A DNA stretch of 64,000 nucleotides from an uncultured Pelagibacteraceae bacterium (GCA_902571975.1 CACGED010000001.1:93184-157183), one strand, 5' to 3'; counted from the stretch's first letter, positions 54,200 to 62,187 are shown. The notes: generated from the sequence alone by a model not told the origin. Numbers and translations: made by a program.

Positions 54200-54256
54200 G
54201 GCGGGGTAGCTCAGTTGGTTAGAGCGCGGAACTCATAAGCCCGAGGTCAGTGGTTC
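54200..54256 (+). pseudogene. Truncated tRNA-Met copy
   Basis: The first 57 bases match the intact tRNA-Met at 57976 with one mismatch (A for G at 54230, in the anticodon stem), covering acceptor 5' strand, D arm, CAT anticodon loop, variable loop and half the T arm up to GGTTC. After that the sequences diverge and the 3' acceptor strand and CCA are missing. It looks like a recombination or att scar at a tRNA integration hotspot. Confidence 0.85.
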
Positions 54257-54333
54257 TTGCCCCTTGTACCTTGTACCTTATTTCACTTCTCATCTCATTT
54301 GAACACACATTGATCACACTGAAAGGAGAAATA

Positions 54334-54442
54334 ATGGCTGTTATAAGAAAACATAAAAAAAAATATAATAAAAGCAATTTTAATCTCAACATTTGCATCT
54401 ATAGGCACTATTTTTTTTGCAATAAAATATTTAACAATTTAG
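54334..54442 (+). pseudogene. Frameshifted small membrane protein gene
   Basis: AAGGAG lies six bases before an ATG opening MAVIRKHKKK. After a run of nine As (54355-54363) frame 1 loses sense, but one base over reads IIKAILISTFASIGTIFFAI, a clean membrane helix, ending at TAG 54440-54442. Removing one A restores a ~35-residue basic, single-pass protein. Homopolymer sequencing error or slippage are alternatives. Confidence 0.45.
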
Positions 54443-55026
54443 AAATATGTATACTTTATTCCCTCACAATATTTAGAATATCTGGTTATATTTGGACCAA
54501 ATGTTGATGCATCATTAACTTCTAGATTATCAATGCTCCTCTTTACTTCTAAAATACTATAATCTACTTTTTTTGAAAATCTTTTATTAAAATTTCTATT
54601 TAGACTAGTATAGCATATTGAGCTGTCAACTGTATAACGATTACTCTTATTGTCTATAAAATATTTTCTTTTGTAAGAAACTAAAAGAGTAGGTATTAAA
54701 TTAATTTTTAATTCAGAAAAAATTTTTTCTTTAATATTATCTAAAGAATTTATATTTATTTTTATTCCTTGTTTTTGTGAGAAAAAAGTATTCTTTTCTT
54801 TTATTTCAATATTCCCAAATTTATTAAATTTATCACCATACCATCTATATCTTATTTTTTTTCTTGGTGTTGTTCCTTCTTCGCTATCATAAAAAAAATT
54901 TAATTCTATAGTATCAAAATAAATAGAATTTATCTTTCTATCATTGTAAATTTTTTTAAGGTTTTTATTTTTAATAATTTTTAGGTGATCTAATATATTA
55001 CTTTTTACTTTTATTTCATTTCTCAT
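54439..55026 (-). CDS. VTC-domain protein (polyphosphate polymerase-like)
   Basis: A 195-residue protein resembling the tunnel-shaped VTC domain: INSIYFDTIELNFFYD, a basic IRYRWYGD strand, NIEIKEKNTFFSQKQG, VSYKRKYFID and ILEVKRS, giving the alternating Arg/Lys and Glu residues that line the triphosphate tunnel. In yeast the domain makes polyphosphate; bacterial versions next to CotH and DUF4956 are uncharacterised or proposed kinases/polymerases. Shorter than many bacterial VTC proteins (about 230-260). Confidence 0.75.
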   Translation of the reverse strand: MRNEIKVKSNILDHLKIIKNKNLKKIYNDRKINSIYFDTIELNFFYDSEEGTTPRKKIRYRWYGDKFNKFGNIEIKEKNTFFSQKQGIKININSLDNIKEKIFSELKINLIPTLLVSYKRKYFIDNKSNRYTVDSSICYTSLNRNFNKRFSKKVDYSILEVKRSIDNLEVNDASTFGPNITRYSKYCEGIKYTYF

Positions 55027-55037
55027 TATTTTTTTAA

Positions 55038-57176
55038 CTAATTAAATATAATTTTTGAATATTTATCTATCTTGATATTATCTTTACACTCATTGCTAAT
55101 ATCATTATTTAAATAAGTAATACCTCCATTAAATTCTTTTTTTTTATTATAATTTTCAATGCAAACCTTATTATTGATTGATCTTATTTCATTTATTTTT
55201 GAAACTGACGAGTCTTTTGTTGCAATAGCAGTTTGGGAATTTGATATTGAGGAATAAATTATTTTTACATTGGAGATTTCACCTACTGAAACACCTTTAT
55301 CTCCACATTTATTTAAATCTATTTTTTTGAAAATATATTTACCAAAAGATACATCCACACAATCATTACCAGCTCTGTCTATCTTAATACTGTCTATGTT
55401 TAGGTCTGAAAAATCCATATCAATTGCATCAGATTTAGAATTGTAAATTTCTATTTTATTTATTTTACCTTTTGATCTTATAAAATTCACTGCGTCTTCA
55501 CATTGAGCATCTTTAATAAAAATATCGATATTCTTGATGTAAGAGTCTAAAAAAGTAATACATCCAGTTAATGAATTTTGATCCATCCTCTCTACTTTTT
55601 GCGACCTTAGCGGGTTTGATCTGACTGATATTTTTATATCTGGAGGTATCAATCCATGTACAACCAATCTTGAGCTGTTACTATCTTCCAAAATTACATC
55701 TAATTCTTTAACGTTATTTCCAATTTTTAAGAAAATTGTAGAATTTTTATCAATTATGATTTTTTCGTTAGGATTATTAATTATTTGTTTACTCTTTTTA
55801 ACTTTATCAAATTCATAACTATTGTCATCTGGTAGTAAAACTAGATCGTAAATATCGTAATCTTTAAATTTTTTTGAAGGTTTACTTATAGATAGCCCAT
55901 CTTTTATTTTTTTTAATGAATCCAATTCTTTGCACGAAATATTTTTATTTTCATTTACAAAATTTTCACAATAAAGAAATTTATTATTTTGGTTTGAATA
56001 AGTAATAAAATTTGGGTTAAAATTTAAAATATTATCATCTATTTTTTTTATTGGAGATTCAAAAGAATCAAAATCTGGTGAGTCAATAGCGCTAAACTTA
56101 TTACTAATTTTTATTTTCTCAAATGGTATTTTATAAAAGTAATTATTTTTATTTGATAAATATAGGTAAGATATACAATTTTGAATTTCATTTAATTTAA
56201 GATTTGATCTTTCAAGATATATTTTTTCAAGAAAAAAGTATCTGTTTTTGTTAAATTCATTTTGTAAGATCTCTTTTTTTAAACAATTTTTCTTGTTGAA
56301 ATTTTTAAAATTTATGTCTCCATCATAATAAGTAAAATGTTTTAAATTATAAATTGGATCAAAAAAAAATTTACTATTTTTTTTATTTAAACCGTGTGAT
56401 GCATAATCTTTATTTAAATCATAAAATTTTTGAAATTGGTAAATATTATTTGATAATATAGCTTTGTAGGAAATTATAGCAGAATTCAAATCTTTTATAT
56501 AATTTTGATTTTCTATTTTATTTGAGTAATAAACTGAAGGAAGAAACTTATCCCAACACATAGACTCTTTTATTCCTTTTAAAACACATGTACCGAGTAA
56601 ACTTTCAAATTGTCTATAAGCTCCAGAAATTATAGGAGTCTCTCTTACAGACCATCTTTCTAAAAATTCTTTTTCAGCTTTTTCTTGAAAAATCATCAGA
56701 TATTTTTCATTATTAATTATTACGTCAGTTAATTTTGTATAAGGTGTTGGGTAGCCAAGAGTTTCAAATAGAGCACTCCAAAACACCTCATGTTCAAAAC
56801 CCTTTGCCCTTGGTTTTAAAAGTCTAAAATTTGTTATGTGCCCTATATGTCCATCTTTAAGTTTAATATGTAATGAGGAAAATCCTCTTCTAAAATCAAT
56901 ATGGTCAAGATTATAGGAAGCAATTCTTGCCCTAGCTTTGATTATCTTATCATTATATTTTATTGAAATATTAAACCACTTCTTATCTTCAATTAAAACT
57001 TTATTTCTTAAAGAAATGTTTGAAAGATGATTAAAATATTTTCTATAATTTTGCTTGTCAAATATAATCTCAATCTTATTATTTATATTTGGAATAAAAA
57101 CTTGTTCATATTGAAACCCTTGTGCAAAATTTATTTTTAGTAAGAAAAAAATAAAAAAAATGAAAACAAGTCTCAC
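55038..57176 (-). CDS. CotH-like secreted protein with beta-helix tail
   Basis: A 712-residue protein with signal peptide (VFIFFIFFLLKINFAQG). Residues ~70-330 resemble CotH kinase proteins: RARIASYNLDHIDFRRGFSS, HITNFRLLKPRAKGFEHEVF, LGYPTPYTKLTDVIINNEKY. The C-terminal ~180 residues repeat short units (DAIDMDFSD, DCVDVSFGK, KGVSVGE) suggesting a right-handed parallel beta-helix. It lies 12 bases from the VTC gene and 7 from DUF4956, one operon. Kinase activity cannot be judged from sequence alone here. Confidence 0.7.
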   Translation of the reverse strand: MRLVFIFFIFFLLKINFAQGFQYEQVFIPNINNKIEIIFDKQNYRKYFNHLSNISLRNKVLIEDKKWFNISIKYNDKIIKARARIASYNLDHIDFRRGFSSLHIKLKDGHIGHITNFRLLKPRAKGFEHEVFWSALFETLGYPTPYTKLTDVIINNEKYLMIFQEKAEKEFLERWSVRETPIISGAYRQFESLLGTCVLKGIKESMCWDKFLPSVYYSNKIENQNYIKDLNSAIISYKAILSNNIYQFQKFYDLNKDYASHGLNKKNSKFFFDPIYNLKHFTYYDGDINFKNFNKKNCLKKEILQNEFNKNRYFFLEKIYLERSNLKLNEIQNCISYLYLSNKNNYFYKIPFEKIKISNKFSAIDSPDFDSFESPIKKIDDNILNFNPNFITYSNQNNKFLYCENFVNENKNISCKELDSLKKIKDGLSISKPSKKFKDYDIYDLVLLPDDNSYEFDKVKKSKQIINNPNEKIIIDKNSTIFLKIGNNVKELDVILEDSNSSRLVVHGLIPPDIKISVRSNPLRSQKVERMDQNSLTGCITFLDSYIKNIDIFIKDAQCEDAVNFIRSKGKINKIEIYNSKSDAIDMDFSDLNIDSIKIDRAGNDCVDVSFGKYIFKKIDLNKCGDKGVSVGEISNVKIIYSSISNSQTAIATKDSSVSKINEIRSINNKVCIENYNKKKEFNGGITYLNNDISNECKDNIKIDKYSKIIFN

Positions 57177-57183
57177 TTTAACT

Positions 57184-57840
57184 TTACCTATTTGATAAAG
57201 AAAAATTTAAAATTTTTAAATTCTCCAATTTAAACAATTGTTCCTTAAATTTGTTTACCTCATCTAAATTGTTAAATCTTAAATAAAACGTTGTTGTATT
57301 ATTATTCTCTAAGTCTTCATCGTAACTAACAATCCATTTATTTATATTGTTTAATTTATTGACCTTTTCAAAAGGACCATTTATTTTAAATGAAACTTCA
57401 ATATATTTTTGATCATAAGAGTAATCTTTTAAAAAAATATTTGGAAAAAATTTAGACATTATAAATGTGGCTACTCCAATTAAAGATATAAAAATGGCCA
57501 AACCAATTGAATATTTGATATTAACACCGCCAGCGATTCCAATTGTTATTAATGCAAATAAAAGAGACAGTTCATAAATACTTTTTACTGGGGTTCTATA
57601 ACGAATTATTGATAACGCACCGATCATTCCTAATGAGAGAACAATATTTGTTGAAATTACAGTAGTTATAACTAGTGCAACGACTGGAAGTATCATTGAA
57701 GTAACAATGAAACTTCTATTTCTTAGATATTGATGAAGTGTAATACTATGAATTAAAAATACAAACAGACCAAGAAGTGATACAAGTAAAACTTTAATTG
57801 TTATCAGTTCTTGTGATTTTTCGATTAGCAAACTCAACAT
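57184..57840 (-). CDS. DUF4956 membrane protein
   Basis: A 218-residue protein with four helices and the DUF4956 core LSLGMIGALSIIRYRTPVKS followed by a helix pair and a C-terminal ferredoxin-like cytoplasmic domain. DUF4956, VTC and CotH genes are known to travel together; the function of the set is not established. Confidence 0.85.
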   Translation of the reverse strand: MLSLLIEKSQELITIKVLLVSLLGLFVFLIHSITLHQYLRNRSFIVTSMILPVVALVITTVISTNIVLSLGMIGALSIIRYRTPVKSIYELSLLFALITIGIAGGVNIKYSIGLAIFISLIGVATFIMSKFFPNIFLKDYSYDQKYIEVSFKINGPFEKVNKLNNINKWIVSYDEDLENNNTTTFYLRFNNLDEVNKFKEQLFKLENLKILNFSLSNR

Positions 57841-57975
57841 TTTAAAATTATATCACTTGATTAGACATAATGAAACATATTGATAAATAGTAATCTAAGA
57901 AGATTTAACTTGTTATCACTACAAAACTTGTTTGAACTAAAAAATAAAAGTAGTATATATCATTACGAATTTAAT

Positions 57976-58052
57976 GGCGGGGTAGCTCAGTTGGTTAGAG
58001 CGCGGGACTCATAAGCCCGAGGTCAGTGGTTCGATCCCACTTCCCGCTACCA
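57976..58052 (+). tRNA. tRNA-Met (CAT)
   Basis: A 77-base cloverleaf with encoded CCA: acceptor GGCGGGG with TCCCGCT, D stem GCTC/GAGC, anticodon loop CTCATAA, T arm AGTGG-TTCGATC-CCACT. The anticodon stem has an A-G mismatch next to the loop (58007 and 58015), and there are G-T pairs at the top and bottom of the acceptor. tRNA-Ile2 with a modified CAT anticodon is the alternative. The integrase gene follows it. Confidence 0.92.
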
Positions 58053-58073
58053 AATAAGCAGCACTAATTCTTA

Positions 58074-58095
58074 CGTTTAGAAGAAACACTAAACG
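58074..58095. repeat. Inverted repeat next to the tRNA 3' end
   Basis: CGTTTAG (58074-58080) and CTAAACG (58089-58095), eight-base spacer, within the att region. It could be an integrase/excisionase arm site or a hairpin; no T-run follows. Confidence 0.4.
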
Positions 58096-58172
58096 AAAGG
58101 AGTTAGAATAAGTGATTTTACCTAACATCAAAAAGTATAGGAAAATAATAACATTTAGGAATTTTAATTTTA

Positions 58173-58207
58173 CGGTACGTACCATATACGTACCGACTTT
58201 TTTTGTT
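58173..58207 (+). terminator. Palindromic hairpin upstream of the integrase
   Basis: CGGTACGTA (58173-58181) and TACGTACCG (58187-58195), five-base loop, followed by ACTTTTTTTG. The arm also contains the self-complementary GGTACGTACC. It works on paper as a terminator for the tRNA transcript; a phage operator or att arm site is the alternative. Confidence 0.5.
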
Positions 58208-58288
58208 TCTAAAGTTTATTCTCTGATGAGTTATAAATTTAGAGCCTAGTACACTTGATTAATAAGGTGAGTTATTTATTCAATCATT

Positions 58289-59563
58289 ATGACTAAAGAT
58301 CATAAGTATTGGATAAGAAATAAAAATAAAAAATTTGTTGTCCAAAAAATAATAGATGGAAAGCAGAAACAAATTGCTGACTTTCCTACAAGAGCGCTGG
58401 CTGAAAAGTACGTAGAGAAACATCGTATAGCTGCGCATTTAAAAAAAGTTGTAGATAAGGAATATAGCTTCCACGAACTATATTTAAAATTTGCAACTGA
58501 AAAGCAACAAGGTGGACGTAATATCAAAACTTGCATAACTAAATCTGCAGGCGATAGATATATGGCTCACTTTAATTTGTACATCAAACCTAACTTTGAG
58601 GATTGTGCAGTTCATACAATTGGTGGTGCAAAGCTTAAGGTATTTATCGAAAAACTTTTAGATTTTGGTAACAAGCCTGAGCTATATAAAACTGCTAATC
58701 TTGTTCTTGCTAATCTAAGAAGATTTTTTAGATGGTGTGCAGCAAATCAATACTATGAAAACTTTCAATCAGCTTTGGCATATAGAATACCTGAGCAGTT
58801 TGAACCAAGAGATAGTAAGCTTAGAGATAAAGTAAAAGCTACTGTTATCAATCCAAAGGATGCTGCTAGACTTTTGCAATTTGTTTGGGAGCATAGAGAA
58901 GATGATTATAAATTTTCTTATGCTTGTATGATTTTTCATATTTTATTTTATTTTGGATTTAGAAGATCTGAAATATTAGGATTAAAAAAATCACAAATAA
59001 ATATTGCTCAAGGATATGTAGATATTCAAGGAGCTTGGGATAGTGAAAACAATGTTTATAGAACTGAAACAAAAAATGATGGTTCTAAAAGATTGGTTTA
59101 TTTTGATCCTGATGGAAGAGCAGCTGTAGTTCTTAAATGGATATTAGATTATTCTAATAAGACTTTTCCTGCATCTGACTATGTTGTTGCTGCAACAAGA
59201 GGTAACAATCCATTATCTAATTTTATGTTCAGAAAAGTTGTTTATGCAACGTATGAACAATTAGGTATGGCAAAGATTAAATGGCAAAAGTCTAACAACT
59301 CTCATAAGTTCACTATTATAAGTAGTGTATTTAAAGGATGTATGTCTAAGACTTGGAGGCATTTAAAAGCAGCACAATTAATCAAGGACCAACAAAAGCT
59401 TATGCTTTCAGATAACTATATAAAAGATGTAATGGGACACGACTTGTTTGAAACAACAAGAAATATTTATGGTGATCACGATCTTTTAGAAACTGAAGAG
59501 CATCATAGCATTGCTGCAAAGATAGAAGCAGCACGTAATAAACAAGTAAAATTAATAAATTAG
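58289..59563 (+). CDS. int: Tyrosine-recombinase phage integrase
   Basis: A 424-residue integrase. An N-terminal arm-binding region (WIRNKNKKFVVQKIIDGK), a core-binding domain around 90-165, and a catalytic domain: first Arg in FGFRRSEILGLK, beta Lys in TKNDGSKRLVYFD, second Arg in SKTWRHLKAAQL (the usual His of HxxR is Lys here), His in VMGHDLFETTRNIYGD, and the Tyr nucleophile in YGD. Start 237 bases after the tRNA, same orientation, as expected for an element in a tRNA 3' end. Confidence 0.92.
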   Translation: MTKDHKYWIRNKNKKFVVQKIIDGKQKQIADFPTRALAEKYVEKHRIAAHLKKVVDKEYSFHELYLKFATEKQQGGRNIKTCITKSAGDRYMAHFNLYIKPNFEDCAVHTIGGAKLKVFIEKLLDFGNKPELYKTANLVLANLRRFFRWCAANQYYENFQSALAYRIPEQFEPRDSKLRDKVKATVINPKDAARLLQFVWEHREDDYKFSYACMIFHILFYFGFRRSEILGLKKSQINIAQGYVDIQGAWDSENNVYRTETKNDGSKRLVYFDPDGRAAVVLKWILDYSNKTFPASDYVVAATRGNNPLSNFMFRKVVYATYEQLGMAKIKWQKSNNSHKFTIISSVFKGCMSKTWRHLKAAQLIKDQQKLMLSDNYIKDVMGHDLFETTRNIYGDHDLLETEEHHSIAAKIEAARNKQVKLIN

Positions 59564-59571
59564 GTCTATAC

Positions 59572-59630
59572 CTGAGGTCACGTAGATAGCGTTTCGTTAA
59601 TCTGCGTGGCTCTCAGAGCGTTTTATTTTT
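59572..59630 (+). terminator. Integrase terminator
   Basis: Imperfect hairpin: CTGAG..CACG.AGA (from 59572) pairs with TCT.CGTG...CTCAG (to 59616), then GCGTTTTATTTTT. Ends the rightward int transcript. Confidence 0.6.
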
Positions 59631-59639
59631 CAAAAATTC

Positions 59640-59670
59640 CAAAAAAAAAGGCAGCTCCTATCAACTGCCT
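59640..59670 (-). terminator. Terminator of the leftward phage operon
   Basis: AGGCAG (59649-59654) and CTGCCT (59665-59670) with a ten-base loop; on the minus strand nine Ts follow (59648-59640). It lies downstream of the last leftward phage gene, facing the int terminator. Confidence 0.8.
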
Positions 59671-59767
59671 CTTATTTGCCTTCTGTGTAACGCAACATAG
59701 ACTAGCCCAGAAACCGAACAACGTCACACAAATAGGACTTTCAGAAAGAAGGTTCGGTGGGCGTTCT

Positions 59768-60016
59768 CTAACCTCTGAATTTTTTCCAGCCTTGGATCAA
59801 TGTCCTTAAATTTTTATTCTCTTCCAAAGCTCTTTCCAAACTATCGTGATAAATCTCATTCTCTTTATAAAGAAGATCTCTCTCTTCTATTATTATCTTT
59901 AGCTCATCCTGCTGCATTGCAGTATGGTGAACCAACGCTGCTTTAGACACATCCTTTGCTGCCTCTTCTAGCTTATCTGCGTTCTCAGGTGATAGTGGAT
60001 CTTTAATTAGTGTCAT
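59768..60016 (-). CDS. Phage coiled-coil protein
   Basis: 82 residues, Glu/Lys-rich with heptad-like pattern in ELKIIIEERDLLYKENEIYH. Last gene of the leftward operon, overlapping the gene before it by 14 bases. Not recognised. Confidence 0.55.
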   Translation of the reverse strand: MTLIKDPLSPENADKLEEAAKDVSKAALVHHTAMQQDELKIIIEERDLLYKENEIYHDSLERALEENKNLRTLIQGWKKFRG

Positions 60017-60290
60017 CTTTTATTACCTCCAATTTGTCATTCTCTGTTAAATCGTACTGGTCCATTGGATCATCGAACAATGCGATTTCTTTTTTTGTTT
60101 CTTTAATAATATTTTTGGTATGGTCCTTTGCCTGCTCCAACACCGTAGTTAAGTTTGGATAGTTGGAAGGATAAACTCCATAGATATATAAATCATTTAT
60201 AGCTGCTGCTACACGCTGCAAGCCTTGAAGTCTTTTTCTCATTCTTGCAAGCCTGCTATCGTATGGCAAATCGTGTGGTATATTACTCAT
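60003..60290 (-). CDS. Phage protein of unknown function
   Basis: 95 residues, helical, with RMRKRLQGLQRVAAAINDLY and an acidic C-terminus. Overlaps its upstream neighbour by eight bases (ATGAGTAA) and its downstream one by 14. Not recognised. Confidence 0.6.
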   Translation of the reverse strand: MSNIPHDLPYDSRLARMRKRLQGLQRVAAAINDLYIYGVYPSNYPNLTTVLEQAKDHTKNIIKETKKEIALFDDPMDQYDLTENDKLEVIKDDTN

Positions 60291-60456
60291 TATCTATTGC
60301 TCCTTTTTTCCATTTAGTATTTTCAACCTTGAACTCTGTAATTTTGACATCCGTTTTATTAGGTTCTTTATCCTGTGTTGCCGCATCTTCATTTTCAAAT
60401 TCTGAAGTAACAACAACATCAACAGTTCCAGTTTCAATTTTAAGAATTTTAGCCAT
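60283..60456 (-). CDS. Phage small protein, 57 residues
   Basis: Read directly: starts MAKILKIETGTVDVVVTSEF, charged, ends KKGAIDNE. The reading frame exactly fills the space between the repressor and the 95-residue gene and overlaps the latter by eight bases, which supports it. No family recognised. Confidence 0.6.
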   Translation of the reverse strand: MAKILKIETGTVDVVVTSEFENEDAATQDKEPNKTDVKITEFKVENTKWKKGAIDNE

Positions 60457-60460
60457 AACA

Positions 60461-60838
60461 TTATAAAGTTGCTTGAACCTCCGCTGCCTCCATATGCTCG
60501 ATAGCGTCTCGCTGCAGTTGGTCTATATCCAAAAGCTCAGGCTTCATAGCTGCAAAGAACTCTCTGCCTTTGTGAAAGCCATTCATTCGATCTATGTATG
60601 TTGGATCAAAGAAATATTTAATTTTACATTGTAGGAGCTGCGAGAATTGCATTACTCTATAAGCTGACATCTGATCCACACCAAGCTCATACTTGCCTAT
60701 CTGCTGGTATCTAACGCCTGCTAACGTGGCTAATTTCTGCAGTGTAAGCTTACGTCTATTCCTAATATACCTCAGGTTATTACCTATTATTGTATTAGTC
60801 TTAATAGCTTCAGGTGTTATTCTTGCTCTATTTCGCAT
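60461..60838 (-). CDS. Phage XRE-family repressor-like regulator
   Basis: 125 residues. Helix-turn-helix over about residues 16-70: IGNNLRYIRNRRKLTLQKLA then GVRYQQIGKYELGVDQMSAY, the lambda Cro/CI (XRE) pattern, with no protease domain. It could hold the lysogenic state or control the early operon; its place inside the operon, not next to int, leaves the role open. Confidence 0.85.
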   Translation of the reverse strand: MRNRARITPEAIKTNTIIGNNLRYIRNRRKLTLQKLATLAGVRYQQIGKYELGVDQMSAYRVMQFSQLLQCKIKYFFDPTYIDRMNGFHKGREFFAAMKPELLDIDQLQRDAIEHMEAAEVQATL

Positions 60839-61082
60839 TGAAAGCCTCCAAGTTTTTTTTGATTTCTGCAGTGTCCAAAATGGTTGATCTTTTCATTGTC
60901 ATTTCAAAACATTGTGGAGTTACTTCGTGATAAAAACTCTCTGATGCTTTGATTAGATAATGTGATTTACCTAAAATTTTCTTTATATAAAATGGACCAC
61001 CTAAAGCTGCATATGGTCCTACAGCTTTGTCTCTAAATTTATCTTTATGTAATGATAAACTATGTATTCTTGTTTTACTCAT
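60828..61082 (-). CDS. Phage protein of unknown function
   Basis: 84 residues: HKDKFRDKAVGPYAALGGPF then KRSTILDTAEIKKNLEAFNA. Overlaps the XRE gene by 11 bases and the next upstream gene by eight. Not recognised. Confidence 0.6.
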   Translation of the reverse strand: MSKTRIHSLSLHKDKFRDKAVGPYAALGGPFYIKKILGKSHYLIKASESFYHEVTPQCFEMTMKRSTILDTAEIKKNLEAFNAK

Positions 61083-61362
61083 AACTAAATTCCTCCTTAT
61101 GCTTAAGTAAAAATGTTGCTAATACTGATAACGCTCTGACCGCAGTATTGTCGGTTGGGAACTTTATTGTTTCACCAAAATTTGCAAGCAGCTCCAACTC
61201 CACGTCATCAAAAACCAAAGCATCCCAGTATGGTTGCTGCATCTTCAGGTCAATTGAAGCTATTGTTTTTTTTAATCTCTCTTCAGCCATAATCTTTTGT
61301 TTATTTTCTACGCCTACTTTAAAAGGCACTACGTTATTTTGATTTCTTGGTTTCCAACTCAT
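61075..61362 (-). CDS. Phage protein of unknown function
   Basis: 95 residues, start MSWKPRNQNNVVPFKVG, helical middle with a Lys-rich segment. Overlaps neighbours on both sides. Not recognised. Confidence 0.6.
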   Translation of the reverse strand: MSWKPRNQNNVVPFKVGVENKQKIMAEERLKKTIASIDLKMQQPYWDALVFDDVELELLANFGETIKFPTDNTAVRALSVLATFLLKHKEEFSYE

Positions 61363-61456
61363 CTAAATAATCTGTATAAATTTTGTAAAAATGTTCAGCT
61401 CGATTTGTGGTGTAGTAGCAAAACTCCAATTCCAACTTAAACTCATAGAGACACAT
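61334..61456 (-). CDS. Possible 40-residue phage protein
   Basis: A short frame starting MCLYEFKLELEFCYYTTNRA and ending ELETKKSK, overlapping the DUF6378-like gene by 14 bases and the next gene by 29. It fills an otherwise empty 80-base gap. A competing 27-codon frame starts at 61446 with better spacing from AGAGG, so the assignment is weak. Confidence 0.35.
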   Translation of the reverse strand: MCLYEFKLELEFCYYTTNRAEHFYKIYTDYLDELETKKSK

Positions 61457-61760
61457 CCTCTTTCGTTGTTGTTGGAAAGTAGCTATCGACCAATTCCGAC
61501 ACATCTTCTCGGTGAATTTCATCTGCTTGAACCAAGTAGTTGATTGCATCAATGTAACTATCGTATTTGTATTCGTTGTTTGCTCTGATGATCTTTGCCA
61601 TCGCATACATCAAAGCGACCTGATGAGGTCTTAATTTTTTTCCAATAAGGACGGACCACACATCTGCAATTGCTTGCATCTTTTTATTAAATGGTCCGTA
61701 CTCATCGGATTTTATTTTCCGAATTGCTTTGAGTTCTTTACTTAGCTTTTCTATTTGCAT
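61443..61760 (-). CDS. DUF6378-like phage protein
   Basis: 105 residues: RKIKSDEYGPFNKKMQAIAD, VWSVLIGKKLRPHQVALMYA and a C-terminal HREDVSELVD. The order Y-G-x-x..N, W, and VALM...K...R...Y.DSYIDAINY matches the DUF6378 pattern common in phages. Function unknown; fold may resemble MazG-like helical proteins. Confidence 0.65.
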   Translation of the reverse strand: MQIEKLSKELKAIRKIKSDEYGPFNKKMQAIADVWSVLIGKKLRPHQVALMYAMAKIIRANNEYKYDSYIDAINYLVQADEIHREDVSELVDSYFPTTTKEDVSL

Positions 61761-61911
61761 CGCTCTTGAACTCTTCGTGTCCTTTTTGAATAAAGAACTC
61801 TACTGTTTTAGCCATACTGATTGGCAACTCGAATTTCTTTTGAGCCAACTCTTCAAGCAATCTGTATGTCTTGATATTGATAGCAACGGACTTGAACTTA
61901 TCGGCATCCAT
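61738..61911 (-). CDS. Small ribbon-helix-helix-like phage protein
   Basis: 57 residues, read directly. FKSVAINIKTYRLLEELAQK followed by KFELPISMAKTVEFFIQKG has the strand-helix-helix outline of Arc/CopG/MetJ regulators (a beta-strand with alternating polar residues, then two helices). Overlaps the DUF6378-like gene by 23 bases. A transcription regulator or antitoxin-like role is inferred. Confidence 0.6.
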   Translation of the reverse strand: MDADKFKSVAINIKTYRLLEELAQKKFELPISMAKTVEFFIQKGHEEFKSDANRKAK

Positions 61912-61914
61912 CTT

Positions 61915-62187
61915 TTAAGCCTCCAATTCTGCAGGATTAAAATCAGTGTTAGGTGCAGCTCCAGCTGCAGCTTCATCCATAGGTTCTACTCTATGAAAGT
62001 AATAGTAATCTTGACCAGCAGCCATCTTACCATTTCCACTTGCTTGAGATTTATAAGCGCCAAATCTATATGACTTGCCATCTATAATTATATTACCTTT
62101 AAGATCATAGCTTGATGCTTTTGCCTTATTGGTTACAGGAATTGCTAAGCCTAATTGCTTGCGTTCCTTTTTAACTTCATCACTCAT
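61915..62187 (-). CDS. Phage protein of unknown function next to the annealing protein
   Basis: 90 residues: basic start MSDEVKKERKQLGLAIPVTN, a beta-rich middle (YDLKGNIIIDGKSYRFGAYK) and an acidic Ala-rich tail (MDEAAAGAAPNTDFNPAELE). The compact beta core with an acidic tail recalls single-stranded DNA-binding proteins, only as a shape. Shares one base with the upstream gene stop. Confidence 0.55.
   Translation of the reverse strand: MSDEVKKERKQLGLAIPVTNKAKASSYDLKGNIIIDGKSYRFGAYKSQASGNGKMAAGQDYYYFHRVEPMDEAAAGAAPNTDFNPAELEA

Larger units (their letters stand above)
54257..57975. mobile_element. Candidate island between the two tRNA-Met copies
   Basis: The 3.7 kb between the truncated and intact tRNA-Met copies hold a broken short gene and a leftward DUF4956-CotH-VTC trio. 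Flanking by tRNA copies is seen; acquisition as a unit is inference. No integrase of its own remains. Confidence 0.4.

Noticed and set aside
54250..54507. 85-codon plus-strand frame starting in the tRNA remnant
   Set aside because: Only its internal ATG at 54334 has a ribosome site, and the frame loses sense after the A-run; treated as a frameshifted small gene.
58112..58249. GTG-started 45-codon frame preceded by AAGGAG between tRNA-Met and int
   Set aside because: It spans the palindromic hairpin and has no protein-like pattern; possibly a decayed relative of the small gene at 54334.
59606..59809. 67-codon plus-strand frame after the integrase
   Set aside because: It runs through both terminators and into the 3' end of a convergent phage gene.
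60874..60888. GTGTCCAAAATGGTT, close to the tau operator-like motif
   Set aside because: It lies inside a phage coding frame (encoding STILDT) and is not in a promoter; most likely chance.
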